Source: Gemmatimonadota bacterium
GTDB taxonomy: Bacteria > Gemmatimonadota > Gemmatimonadetes > Gemmatimonadales > GWC2-71-9
NCBI GenBank assembly: GCA_003220795.1
Contig: QHTK01000071.1
Coordinates: 1-63,016 of the forward strand
Length of the DNA stretch: 63,016 nt
Direction of reading: 5' to 3'
A model generated the notes under the pieces. That model saw nothing but the letters and a program-made list of their open reading frames with translations, was not told the DNA's origin and made no database searches. Numbering within the stretch: the stretch's first letter is position 1; each line of letters opens with the position of its first letter. Shown one piece after another: positions 39,302 to 47,322 of this stretch. A program made the translations under genes and the position numbers.

Positions 39302-40803
39302 TGGTTGATGATCTCTAGAAGGACCTGCGCGGCACGCGGGTCGTGCGACTGGCCGAGCCAGAAGATCGCCTTCTTGCGAAGCTCCTTGTCCTGCTCGGTC
39401 TTGGCGATCTTGATCAGCGCGTCCAACGCCGCCGCTTCGTGGCGCTGGGAGTACACGAAGATCAGCTGCTCTTTCATCTCGCGGTTCTGCATGCGGTCGT
39501 ACAGTCCCGCCAGCTGCGCCAAGTCGACACCGGTTTGACCGGCCCAGAAGAGCGCCTTCTTCCGCTGCTCGATCGGCTCGCGCTCGTTCACGGCGATGTC
39601 CATCATCCAGCGCATGTTCTCCGCGTCTTTCATCTGCGCGAGCGAGACGATCACCTTCTCCTTCAAGTCGTCCTCGGTCAGCTTCGCGTAGAGGCCCCGC
39701 AAGAAGGCGGCGTTCTCGGCCGAGTGCCGCTGCCCCAGCCAGAAGATCGCTTTCTCCCGTACTTCAGAGGGGGCGTCCGAGCGCTCGGCGTACACACGGA
39801 GAATGTCGGCGGCCTTCGGGCTGTGCTGCTGCGACAGGGCGAAGATCGCCTTCTCCTGCAGCTCCTGATCGCCGGACGTCTTGAGGATCGAGTCGAGCAT
39901 TCCCACCGCGCGCTCGGTCGGCACCTGGGAGAGCCAGAACACCGCCTGCTGGCGCACCTCCGAGTCCGGGTCGTGCTGGGCGGCGTCGAGCAGGATGTCC
40001 TCGGTCTCGGCGGTTCGCTTCTGTGACACGAGGAACACCGCCTTGCGGCGCAGCACGGTGGAGCACGCGTCGCGGCGCGCCAGCACCTTGCGCAGGATCG
40101 GCAGGGCATTGGCGGCGTCCATCTGCAGCAGACCGTTGAGCGCCGCGACGCGCATATCGTCGTCATCGTCGTCGCTCAAGCAGCCCTTGGTGCGCGTGCT
40201 GTCCGTCCCGGCCGGCGGCTCTGCGTGCGCGCTGACCCAGCGGTGCGCTTCCTCGTCGCCCTGCTTGGCGAGCGCCGTCTGGATGCGCGCGAGCAGCGCG
40301 TCTCCGTCCCGCAGCGTCGCCGCTTTGGGATAGCGCCGCTGCTGGGTGACGAGCAGGCTGCGCGCGCGGCCCAGGTCGTCGTTCTTGTAGAGCGCGAACG
40401 CGGCCCAATAGAGGGCGTCACCCGCGCGCGTCGAGTTGGGATAGCGGCGGGTAAGATCGCCGTAGAGATTCGCGGCGCTGGAGTAGTCTCCGCGGTTGAA
40501 CGCTTGCCGCGCCGCCCGCCACAAAGAATCGGTCGGGTCCTGATCGTCCGATGCCCCGAACCCCGCGATTTCTTCGAACCCCTCCAGCGCCTCGAATCCC
40601 TCCAGTGCTGCGAAGCCCTGAAGCCCTTCGAGTCCTGCCAGTCCCTCGAGCCCCTCGAGCCCGGCGAGTCCTGCGAGGCCGTCGAGTCCCTGCAGGGCTT
40701 GCAGCGCGTCGAATTGCCCGACGAGCTCGAGCGGCGGCGTGGCGGGGGTCGCCGGCCGCTGGATTGCCATGACGGCCGCCAACACCAGCTGCATCGCGTG
40801 CAT
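39298..40803 (-). CDS. Exported protein with GL-repeat, TPR and HEAT repeats
   Basis: The 501-residue protein has a signal peptide (about 1-20), then a 50-residue low-complexity run built on x-G-L/F triplets (about 35-83, as in LAGLEGLEGLAGLEGL). A TPR/YbgF-like region (about 95-185, AFNRGDYSSAANLYGDLTRRYPNSTRAGDALYWAAFALYK) and a run of six aspartates near residue 210 follow. It ends with eight or more HEAT-like repeats of about 32 residues marked (K/R)xKAxFWLxQ. The TGATG junction with the anti-sigma-like gene and the ATGA junction with the next gene suggest a four-gene operon led by a sigma factor. Confidence 0.83.
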   Translation of the reverse strand: MHAMQLVLAAVMAIQRPATPATPPLELVGQFDALQALQGLDGLAGLAGLEGLEGLAGLEGLQGFAALEGFEALEGFEEIAGFGASDDQDPTDSLWRAARQAFNRGDYSSAANLYGDLTRRYPNSTRAGDALYWAAFALYKNDDLGRARSLLVTQQRRYPKAATLRDGDALLARIQTALAKQGDEEAHRWVSAHAEPPAGTDSTRTKGCLSDDDDDDMRVAALNGLLQMDAANALPILRKVLARRDACSTVLRRKAVFLVSQKRTAETEDILLDAAQHDPDSEVRQQAVFWLSQVPTERAVGMLDSILKTSGDQELQEKAIFALSQQHSPKAADILRVYAERSDAPSEVREKAIFWLGQRHSAENAAFLRGLYAKLTEDDLKEKVIVSLAQMKDAENMRWMMDIAVNEREPIEQRKKALFWAGQTGVDLAQLAGLYDRMQNREMKEQLIFVYSQRHEAAALDALIKIAKTEQDKELRKKAIFWLGQSHDPRAAQVLLEIINQ

Positions 40804-41435
40804 CACAGTGCTCCTTGCGTGCGCACGGGGCCAGGGCCGGCGGGGTTCGCCGTCCGCAGCCGCAGCAGCACGCTGCGTTGTTCGAGTCCCTGGTTGATCG
40901 CCTGCACATCGTCCCTGCCACCGCTCGCCGGGAGCTGAGCGATTTGCGCCAGCACCAGCTCCAGGTCCTCGAGCAGGCCCTTCAACCGCGCGTCCTGCGC
41001 TGCCGGCGAGTCGAGCATCAAGCGCGTCGTGCCCAGGAGGTCGCGGGCTTGCCGCGCGAACTGCGCGTCCGGCTGGCCCGACCGGGCTTCGGAGCGAAAC
41101 CCCGTCAGCAGCGCCTCGGTGCGCGTCAAGTACTGCGCCGCTGCAACCTGGTACGCGAGCCCGCCCTGGTCGCCGCCTGCGCCCGCCACCACGACGGGCT
41201 GGCTCGCGCCCGGCGGGCGCGCCGTCCAGCGCCCGATCCCGACGCCCAGCGCGAGCACGGCGGCGATGCCGACGCCCCAGCGGACCCAGGGGCTGGTGAT
41301 GATCACGCGACGGCGGCGCCGTGCCTCGCGCACGGTCGCGATCCGCCGCCACAGCTCCTCGCGCGGCGTCTCCGGCGGGCGGTGATAGTCCTGCGCCGCC
41401 TGCCGCACAAACCGTTCGAACCGGTCTTCAGTCAT
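40803..41435 (-). CDS. Probable membrane anti-sigma factor
   Basis: The 210-residue protein has a cytoplasmic N-terminal part (about 1-45, ERFVRQAAQDYHRPPETPREELWRRI), one membrane helix (about 50-68, VRWGVGIAAVLALGVGIG) and a 140-residue periplasmic part that is helical and Gln/Ala/Leu-rich. No zinc-finger motif is present, so it is called from its topology and from its ATGA overlap with an ECF sigma gene. The ATG at 41435 was chosen for that overlap; a GTG at 41444 is also in frame. Confidence 0.75.
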   Translation of the reverse strand: MTEDRFERFVRQAAQDYHRPPETPREELWRRIATVREARRRRRVIITSPWVRWGVGIAAVLALGVGIGRWTARPPGASQPVVVAGAGGDQGGLAYQVAAAQYLTRTEALLTGFRSEARSGQPDAQFARQARDLLGTTRLMLDSPAAQDARLKGLLEDLELVLAQIAQLPASGGRDDVQAINQGLEQRSVLLRLRTANPAGPGPVRTQGAL

Positions 41436-41974
41436 GACACCCACTCTCCTGCGAAGTCCGCCAATGCCTCGCGCAACCTGGCGCGGGCGCGCGACAACTG
41501 CGCCTTCGAAGTTCCCGTCTCGATGCCGAGTGCCACACCGATCTCCTCGTGCGTATAGCCCTCGACGTCGTGCATCACAAACACGGTGCGGTACCCGTCC
41601 GGCAAGCCGTCGATCGCCCCGGCGAGCCGCCGCTTCAGGTCCGGCTCGGCCCGCCGCCCGGGGCGCGAAACGTCGCTCGCCTCCGTAAGGTCGGTCTCGC
41701 GCCGTCGGAACCGATTCACCTTCCGGAGCCCGTTGAGCACCACCGAGGTGGTGATCGCGTGCAGCCAGGTCGAGAGCCGCGCCTCGCCCCGGAAGGAGTC
41801 GAGCCGCTCGAACGCGCGCACGAACGTGTCCTGGGTGAATTCCCGAGCCAGCTCGTCGTCACCCGCGAGCCGATACGCCAGCCGGTATACGCGATCGACG
41901 TGCGCGTCGTATAGTGCCCGCTCCGCGGCGCCGTCCCCGGCGCGGACTCTGGCAATCAGTTCGCGTTCGTCCAC
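41432..41974 (-). CDS. ECF RNA polymerase sigma factor
   Basis: The 180-residue protein has ECF region 2 (about 20-90: LYDAHVDRVYRLAYRLAGDDELAREFTQDTFVRAFERL, STWLHAITTSVVLNGLRK) and region 4 (about 120-172: LPDGYRTVFVMHDVEGYTHEEIGVALGIETGTSKAQLSRARARLR). The start is GTG 41974. It leads the operon with a membrane anti-sigma factor and two HEAT-repeat proteins, which may be its signalling partners or targets. Confidence 0.93.
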   Translation of the reverse strand: MDERELIARVRAGDGAAERALYDAHVDRVYRLAYRLAGDDELAREFTQDTFVRAFERLDSFRGEARLSTWLHAITTSVVLNGLRKVNRFRRRETDLTEASDVSRPGRRAEPDLKRRLAGAIDGLPDGYRTVFVMHDVEGYTHEEIGVALGIETGTSKAQLSRARARLREALADFAGEWVS

Positions 41975-42084
41975 CGGGCTCCGCAGCGGGGGTGACGGTT
42001 AACCCTGTGACACAGGGGGGCTTGAAAGGGTTGCGCGGGGAGGGGGGAGGGGGGAGGACGTAGCCGGCGGTAGGGGCGGCGCTC

Positions 42085-42630
42085 CTACCGCAGCAGCACC
42101 TGCATGCCGATCCCGCCTAGGAGAGCGAGTAAGAACGACGCCAGCGTGCCGATCAGGAAATACTCGGCGAACTCGCGGTCCTCCAAGGCTTTAAAGCGAG
42201 CGAGTGACTTGGCGGCGATGATCCAGCCGACGGCGGCGTACTGGCCGAGCAGCACGAGGGTGAGTGCGAGGGCCCGCTCCAGCGCACCAATGGCGCGGCC
42301 GCGGGAGATCTCGATCGCCCCCGCCGTGCGGTCCTCGTCGCGGCGCATTTGCAGCGTGGGGAGCTCCAGCACCGCCCGAATGATGACCATCCCCCGCCCG
42401 CATACGTACAGGTAGCCGGTGGCAAGGAGGCCGATGCGACCCCAAAACAGCCCCTGCGCCCGCGGCACGACGAGCGGCGCGAGGAACGTGCCGACGGTGA
42501 GAGCGACGATCACGACGGCCGCTTCCACGAGCAGCAGGGACGCGCCGCGGCGGCGGCCGTCCACCTGCGCCGGCCACAGCGCCGCGGCGAGCGTGTACAC
42601 GAGCAGCGGAACGACGAACAGCGGGTTCAC
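42085..42630 (-). CDS. Polytopic membrane protein paired with SatD
   Basis: The 181-residue protein has about five membrane helices (3-20, 32-55, 63-82, 112-140, 150-178) and a conserved-looking cytoplasmic loop with RRDEDRTAGAIEISRGRAIGALERAL. I do not recognise a named domain. The GTG at 42630 overlaps the SatD-family gene stop as GTGA, so the two are co-translated and controlled from the operator region at 43255. Transport or sensing is possible, but the function is unknown. Confidence 0.75.
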   Translation of the reverse strand: MNPLFVVPLLVYTLAAALWPAQVDGRRRGASLLLVEAAVVIVALTVGTFLAPLVVPRAQGLFWGRIGLLATGYLYVCGRGMVIIRAVLELPTLQMRRDEDRTAGAIEISRGRAIGALERALALTLVLLGQYAAVGWIIAAKSLARFKALEDREFAEYFLIGTLASFLLALLGGIGMQVLLR

Positions 42631-43250
42631 AGCGCCTCCAGCAAGGCTGCCTGGAACATCTTATCCCCGGCCGCGACGAGGGGCCAGGCCATGCGGCGCG
42701 CGAGATGAGAGATCGCGCTGCGATCGACCTGGAGGTGCGCAGCCGCGAAGGCGGGGGGTCCGAGCCGCAGCAGGGTGGCGGCGCGGCGCTGCCGCGGCGT
42801 CCAGCTCCAGTACAGCGCGGAGTAGTAGCTGGCGAGGGGCTCGAGGCCGGGCGGAAATCCGCCGAACGCCACCAGCTGACGGCGGCGCTTGGCGTGCTGC
42901 AGCGCCGCACGCGCGGCGTGGAAGCAGGGTCCGTCGACCTCGGGGGCGGTGATGCGAGGCTCGAGGCGGGTGGCGACGGCCCCGAGGCCGCAGGCGACGA
43001 CCCATGCGACGTCGGGGAAGCGGAAGTGCACCTCGTGCAGGATCTCCCAGACGGGCCGAGCGGTGGTGAGGAGCACCTGGAACTCGTCGCCCAGCGTAAC
43101 GGCGAAGCGCGCGGCGAGCGATGTGCGCCAGCGGCGGTTGAACTGGGGGATCGCGCCGCGCAGCGCCTGTTGCAGGCGCCCGCGGTGGCGCGGCGGCAGG
43201 GCGCGGGACGCGGCGGCGTCGCCGATGAGGGCTATGTATGCAGTGGACAC
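42627..43250 (-). CDS. SatD family protein with C-terminal HTH
   Basis: The 207-residue protein matches the SatD family: AYIALIGDAAASRALPPRHR at the N-terminus and RFAVTLGDEFQVLL near residue 48. The C-terminal 60 residues, RQRRAATLLRLGPPAFAAAHLQVDRSAISHLARRM, look like a helix-turn-helix. SatD occurs in operons of unclear function, and the HTH suggests it can bind DNA. The start is GTG 43250. The AT-rich array of CGTCA/TGACG repeats just upstream is a likely operator for this protein or for another regulator. It is co-translated with a membrane protein. Confidence 0.75.
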   Translation of the reverse strand: MSTAYIALIGDAAASRALPPRHRGRLQQALRGAIPQFNRRWRTSLAARFAVTLGDEFQVLLTTARPVWEILHEVHFRFPDVAWVVACGLGAVATRLEPRITAPEVDGPCFHAARAALQHAKRRRQLVAFGGFPPGLEPLASYYSALYWSWTPRQRRAATLLRLGPPAFAAAHLQVDRSAISHLARRMAWPLVAAGDKMFQAALLEAL

Positions 43251-43254
43251 TTTA

Positions 43255-43316
43255 CGTCACATATTGAGAATATGACGAATTACGTCACAATATGACGAAG
43301 TGACGATAAGTGTCAA
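43255..43316 (-). promoter_or_regulatory. AT-rich promoter and CGTCA/TGACG operator array upstream of satD
   Basis: In 62 bases five copies of CGTCA/TGACG occur: 43255, 43273, 43283, 43293 and 43301. They form two inverted repeats, 43255-43277 and 43283-43297 (CGTCA-CAATA-TGACG). On the minus strand TTGACA (43316-43311) and TATTGT (43292-43287) are spaced 18 bases, so the second inverted repeat covers the -10 box. The AT content stands out from the surrounding DNA. Confidence 0.6.
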
Positions 43317-43322
43317 CCCCTG

Positions 43323-43967
43323 CTAGCGGGTCCCGAACAGCCGGTCTCCCGCATCCCCCAGCCCCGGCAGAATGTAGCCGTGCGCGTTCAGCTCGCGGTC
43401 AAGCGCCGCGGTGAAGACCGGGACGTCGGCGTGCGCTTGGAGCATGCGGCGCACGCCCTCGGGGGCGGCGACGAGGCAGAGGAACCGGATGCGCTGCGCG
43501 CCGGCGTGCTTGAGCGCGCCCACAGCGTCCACGGCGGAGCCGCCGGTCGCGAGCATCGGATCGAGCACGAAGAAGTCGCGCGCGTCGCGCCCTTCGGGAA
43601 TCTTGAAGTAGTAATCGACGGGCTGGAGCGTGTCGTGCTCGCGGTAGATCCCGATGTGCCCGACGCGCGCCGACGGAATGAGCTGGGCGATCCCTTCCAC
43701 CATCCCGAGGCCGGCCCGCAGGATCGGCACCAGCGCGAGCTTCTTCCCAGCCACCCGGACGCCCTGCATCGGCTCCAGGGGGGTCTCGACCTCGACGGGC
43801 TCGAGCGGCAGGTCTTTCGTGACCTCGTACGCCATCAGCATCGCGATCTCGTTGACGAGCTGCTTGAAATCACGGGTCGTGGTGTGCTTGTCCCGCAGAA
43901 TCGTAAGCTTGTGCCGGATCAGGGGATGGTCGAGCACCGTGAGGTTGGGGAACTCGCGATGGGGCAT
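43323..43967 (-). CDS. upp: Uracil phosphoribosyltransferase
   Basis: The 214-residue protein makes UMP from uracil and PRPP (pyrimidine salvage). The PRPP loop is [18 protein letters not shown] near residue 131, and the C-terminal uracil-binding segment is [16 protein letters not shown]. The N-terminus [20 protein letters not shown] is typical. The ATG at 43967 was chosen because the family begins there; an in-frame ATG at 43988 is less likely. The gene is divergent from the SusC gene and intact. Confidence 0.95.
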   Translation of the reverse strand: MPHREFPNLTVLDHPLIRHKLTILRDKHTTTRDFKQLVNEIAMLMAYEVTKDLPLEPVEVETPLEPMQGVRVAGKKLALVPILRAGLGMVEGIAQLIPSARVGHIGIYREHDTLQPVDYYFKIPEGRDARDFFVLDPMLATGGSAVDAVGALKHAGAQRIRFLCLVAAPEGVRRMLQAHADVPVFTAALDRELNAHGYILPGLGDAGDRLFGTR

Positions 43968-44097
43968 GGCCGGGAAGGTATGTCGCACCGCGCGACCCCG
44001 CCACGTGGCACGCGGCCGGCCACGGTGGGGATCGGGAGGACCTTGCGCGTCTCACTAGATGATGAGGAAGGGCTCACCATCACGGAGGGCGCATGCC

Positions 44098-47000
44098 ATG
44101 ACACGCGGTGCAGTCGCACTCGGGCTCATTGGACTCCTGTCGGGTCCTGCGGGGTTGGGGGCTCAAACCGGGACCGGCACCATCACCGGTCATGTCACGG
44201 ATTCGGCGACCGGGCGCCCGGTGGTGGCCGTGCGGCTGAGCGTCGTGGGCATGGACCGGGCAGCGGTCACCGCCGAGGACGGCGGCTTCGTGCTGGCCGC
44301 CGTGCCGGAGGGAATGCAGCGGGTGCGCGCCAGCCGCATTGGCTTTGCCGCCGGGGAGCAGACCGTCGCCGTGACGGCGGGGCAGATCGCCACGCTGAAC
44401 TTCGCGATCCAGCCGATCGCCGTCACCCTGTCGGACGTCGTGGTGGTGGGATACGGCACCCAACGGAGAGCCGACCTGACGGGCGCCGTCGCGTCGGTGT
44501 CGGCGGCGGAGCTGCGTCCCACGGCCGTCGCGAGCCTCGAGCAGGGGTTGGAAGGGCGGGTCGCGGGCGTGCACGTCATCCAGGGGGACGCCGCCCCGGG
44601 CGGGGGCATCCGCGTCCAGATCCGCGGCGTGAACTCGATGAGCGCCGGCAGCGCGCAGCCGCTGTACGTCATCGACGGCGTGCCGTGGGTGAACTCGGGC
44701 GTCTCGAAGCGGCAGCTGGGCGCGGTGAGCGAGGAGAACCTCTCCTCGCTCACCGAGACCAATCCCTTGTCGGCGATCGCGCCGGAGGACATCGAGTCGA
44801 TCGACGTCTTGAAGGACGCGTCGGCGACGGCCATTTACGGCAGCCGCGGCGCCAACGGCGTGGTCCTCATCACGACCAAGCGCGGCGACCGGGCCAGGGG
44901 CGGACGCTACACCCTGACCTACTCCCAGGGCTACTCGAGCGTGGTCCGAGAGATCCCGGTGCTCAACGCCTACGACTTCGCCACGTACGTCAACACCGCG
45001 TACATCCACGCGTACGGGCCGACGACGCAGTATCCCTACGGCGGACGGCCGGGCTCGGTCACGCCGGACTCGATCCGCAAGGTCATCGGCGCCGGCACGA
45101 ACTGGCAGGACGCGATCTTTCGCTCGGCGCTGGTGCGCGACGTCGCCCTCGGCTTCTCGGGCGGCGACGCCCGGGGCAGTTACGCCATCGCGGGCAACCT
45201 GCTCGACCAGGGCGGCGTGATCCGCGGCTCCGAGTTCAAACGCGGCGGCCTCCGCGTCAACTTGGACCGCAGCGTCTCGCGCAACTTTCAGCTCAGCAGC
45301 AACCTGGCGGTAACGCGCTCGTTCAACGACATGGTGCGCAGCTCCACGATCAATGGGTACCGCTCGATCGGCATCGTTCGGCAGGCGGTGACCTACGTGC
45401 CGATGCAGTTCCTCGATAGCTCGAAACTCTCGAACGACCCTCGCGCCGAAGATCCGACTGTGTGGTCGCAGTATGGCGCGAACCCGCTCCGTTACACGGA
45501 CCAGGTACACGAGGGCGACCAGCTGACGCGCGGGCTCGGGGGGCTCCGGGGGGTCGCCTCGCTGGGGGGCGGCCTCTCGCTCGACTTCAGCGTCGGCGCG
45601 AACTACGAGCGCCGCACCTACAGCGTCTATTTCCCGCGCTCGGTCAACGAGGGCTTCAGCGCGGGGGGCGACGCCGTACAGGCGGGCTCCGAGTTCGGCA
45701 GCTTGCTCAGCGAAAATCTGGTCCGCTACGTCCGCGATTTCGGCTCCGGGCATCGCATCGACGCGGTCGGCGGCTTCACCTACCAAACGGACAAGAGCAC
45801 CTGGAACGCGCAGGAGGTGCAGGGCTTCCCCGACGACCTGCTGGGCGGCCAGGTGCTGCAAAACGGCACCAACCCCCAGAAGCCGCAGTCCGGATCAGGC
45901 AAATCGGTGCTCGCGTCATGGCTCGGGCGTGTGAACTACGCGTTGCGGGACCGGTACTTGTTCACGGCGACGCTGCGCGCCGACGGCTCGTCCAAGTTCG
46001 CGGCCAACAATAAGTGGGCCGCGTTTCCGGCAGTGGCGTTCGCCTGGCGGGCCATCGACGAGCCGGCGCTCAAACGGCAGACCCTGCTCTCCGACCTGAA
46101 GCTGCGCGTGAGCTATGGGAAGTCAGGAAACCAGGCGATCGGGGCGTACCAGTCGCTGCCCGCGATCAGCGGCGCGACGCTGACGCTGAACGAGGTCGTG
46201 GTGCCGGCGTACGTGGTGACGCAGCTCGGCAATCCCAACCTGCGCTGGGAGACCACGTCCCAGGTCAACGTCGGCCTCGACTTCGGCGCCTGGCATAACC
46301 GGTTCACCGGCTCGGTCGACGTGTATCGCAAGAACACCTACGACCTGCTGCAGCAGATCACGCTCGCCGGCAACACCGGGTTCGGCACCGCTTGGATCAA
46401 CTCGGGCAACGTGATCAATCGCGGCTTCGAGCTTCAGGCCTCCGCCGACGTGCTGACGGGTGGTCCTGACGCCGTGACCTGGAGCATCGGGGTCACGGTG
46501 TCGAAGAACCGCAACCGGATCGAGAGTCTGGGAGCAGTAGCGCAGCAGTTCGCGGGCCGGCTCGGCGCCGGGGGCGGGCTCGAGGCCACACCGTTCATCC
46601 AGAAGGCCGGCCTGCCGATCGGGGCCATGTGGGGCTACCGGACCAACGGCATCGTGCGGACGTCCGCGGACTCCCTGGCCGAGTCGGCGTTGCAGGGCAA
46701 GGCGGTCCGTGTCGGCGACCTGCGCTACCGGGACACCAACGGCGACGGCAAGCTCGACCCGCGCGACCAGACCGTGATCGGCGACGCGAACCCGGACTGG
46801 GTGGGCAGCATCAACCACCGTCTGTCGTTCGGCAAGTTCGACCTCACCGCACTGTTCAACGTCGTGCTCGGCAACAGCATCATCGACGCCGATCGCATTC
46901 GCTACCTGAGCCTGAACGGCAGCATGAACGTGCCGCGGGAGTACGTTACCAACGCGTTCGACCCGCAAACGAACCCCAACGGCAAGTATCCCATGATCCG

Positions 47001-47277
47001 CCAGGACCGGCAGTACGATGCCCGCTTCAACGACATGTTCATCGAGGACGGTTCGTACGTCCGTCTGCGCAGCCTGCAGCTCGGCTACAACCTGTCGCTG
47101 CCGCAGGCCCGATCGGCCCGCCTGTACGTCAACGCCATCAACCTCGTGACCTGGACCCGGTACGTCGGCTTCGATCCCGAGGTGAGCGCGTTCGGCGGGC
47201 CCGATCGGCCCGGCGTGGATCAGGGAAGTTATCCGCAGTCGCGGCTCATCTCGGTCGGCGTGAGCACGGCCTTCTAA
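44098..47277 (+). CDS. SusC/RagA-type TonB-dependent outer membrane transporter
   Basis: The 1059-residue protein has a signal peptide (about 1-24) and a carboxypeptidase-regulatory-like domain (about 28-105, ITGHVTDSATGRPVVAVRLSVVG). A plug domain follows with the SusC signatures LSDVVVVGYGTQRRADLTGAV, IRGVNSMS and DASATAIYGSRGANGVVLITTK, then a 22-strand barrel. It imports oligosaccharides with its SusD partner. The ATG at 44098 has an ideal GGAGGG site 9 bases upstream; earlier ATGs at 44059/44062 lack one. Followed by SusD and a GH26 enzyme, it probably serves mannan-type glycans. Confidence 0.93.
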   Translation: MTRGAVALGLIGLLSGPAGLGAQTGTGTITGHVTDSATGRPVVAVRLSVVGMDRAAVTAEDGGFVLAAVPEGMQRVRASRIGFAAGEQTVAVTAGQIATLNFAIQPIAVTLSDVVVVGYGTQRRADLTGAVASVSAAELRPTAVASLEQGLEGRVAGVHVIQGDAAPGGGIRVQIRGVNSMSAGSAQPLYVIDGVPWVNSGVSKRQLGAVSEENLSSLTETNPLSAIAPEDIESIDVLKDASATAIYGSRGANGVVLITTKRGDRARGGRYTLTYSQGYSSVVREIPVLNAYDFATYVNTAYIHAYGPTTQYPYGGRPGSVTPDSIRKVIGAGTNWQDAIFRSALVRDVALGFSGGDARGSYAIAGNLLDQGGVIRGSEFKRGGLRVNLDRSVSRNFQLSSNLAVTRSFNDMVRSSTINGYRSIGIVRQAVTYVPMQFLDSSKLSNDPRAEDPTVWSQYGANPLRYTDQVHEGDQLTRGLGGLRGVASLGGGLSLDFSVGANYERRTYSVYFPRSVNEGFSAGGDAVQAGSEFGSLLSENLVRYVRDFGSGHRIDAVGGFTYQTDKSTWNAQEVQGFPDDLLGGQVLQNGTNPQKPQSGSGKSVLASWLGRVNYALRDRYLFTATLRADGSSKFAANNKWAAFPAVAFAWRAIDEPALKRQTLLSDLKLRVSYGKSGNQAIGAYQSLPAISGATLTLNEVVVPAYVVTQLGNPNLRWETTSQVNVGLDFGAWHNRFTGSVDVYRKNTYDLLQQITLAGNTGFGTAWINSGNVINRGFELQASADVLTGGPDAVTWSIGVTVSKNRNRIESLGAVAQQFAGRLGAGGGLEATPFIQKAGLPIGAMWGYRTNGIVRTSADSLAESALQGKAVRVGDLRYRDTNGDGKLDPRDQTVIGDANPDWVGSINHRLSFGKFDLTALFNVVLGNSIIDADRIRYLSLNGSMNVPREYVTNAFDPQTNPNGKYPMIRQDRQYDARFNDMFIEDGSYVRLRSLQLGYNLSLPQARSARLYVNAINLVTWTRYVGFDPEVSAFGGPDRPGVDQGSYPQSRLISVGVSTAF

Positions 47278-47322
47278 CGGCGTGGCGACGCGAACGAGAC
47301 TCCACAGGAGGATCCAGCGACC

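Noticed and set aside
44080..45861. A 593-codon open frame on the minus strand opposite the first SusC
   Set aside because: It mirrors the SusC codon structure and has no ribosome site or known motif.
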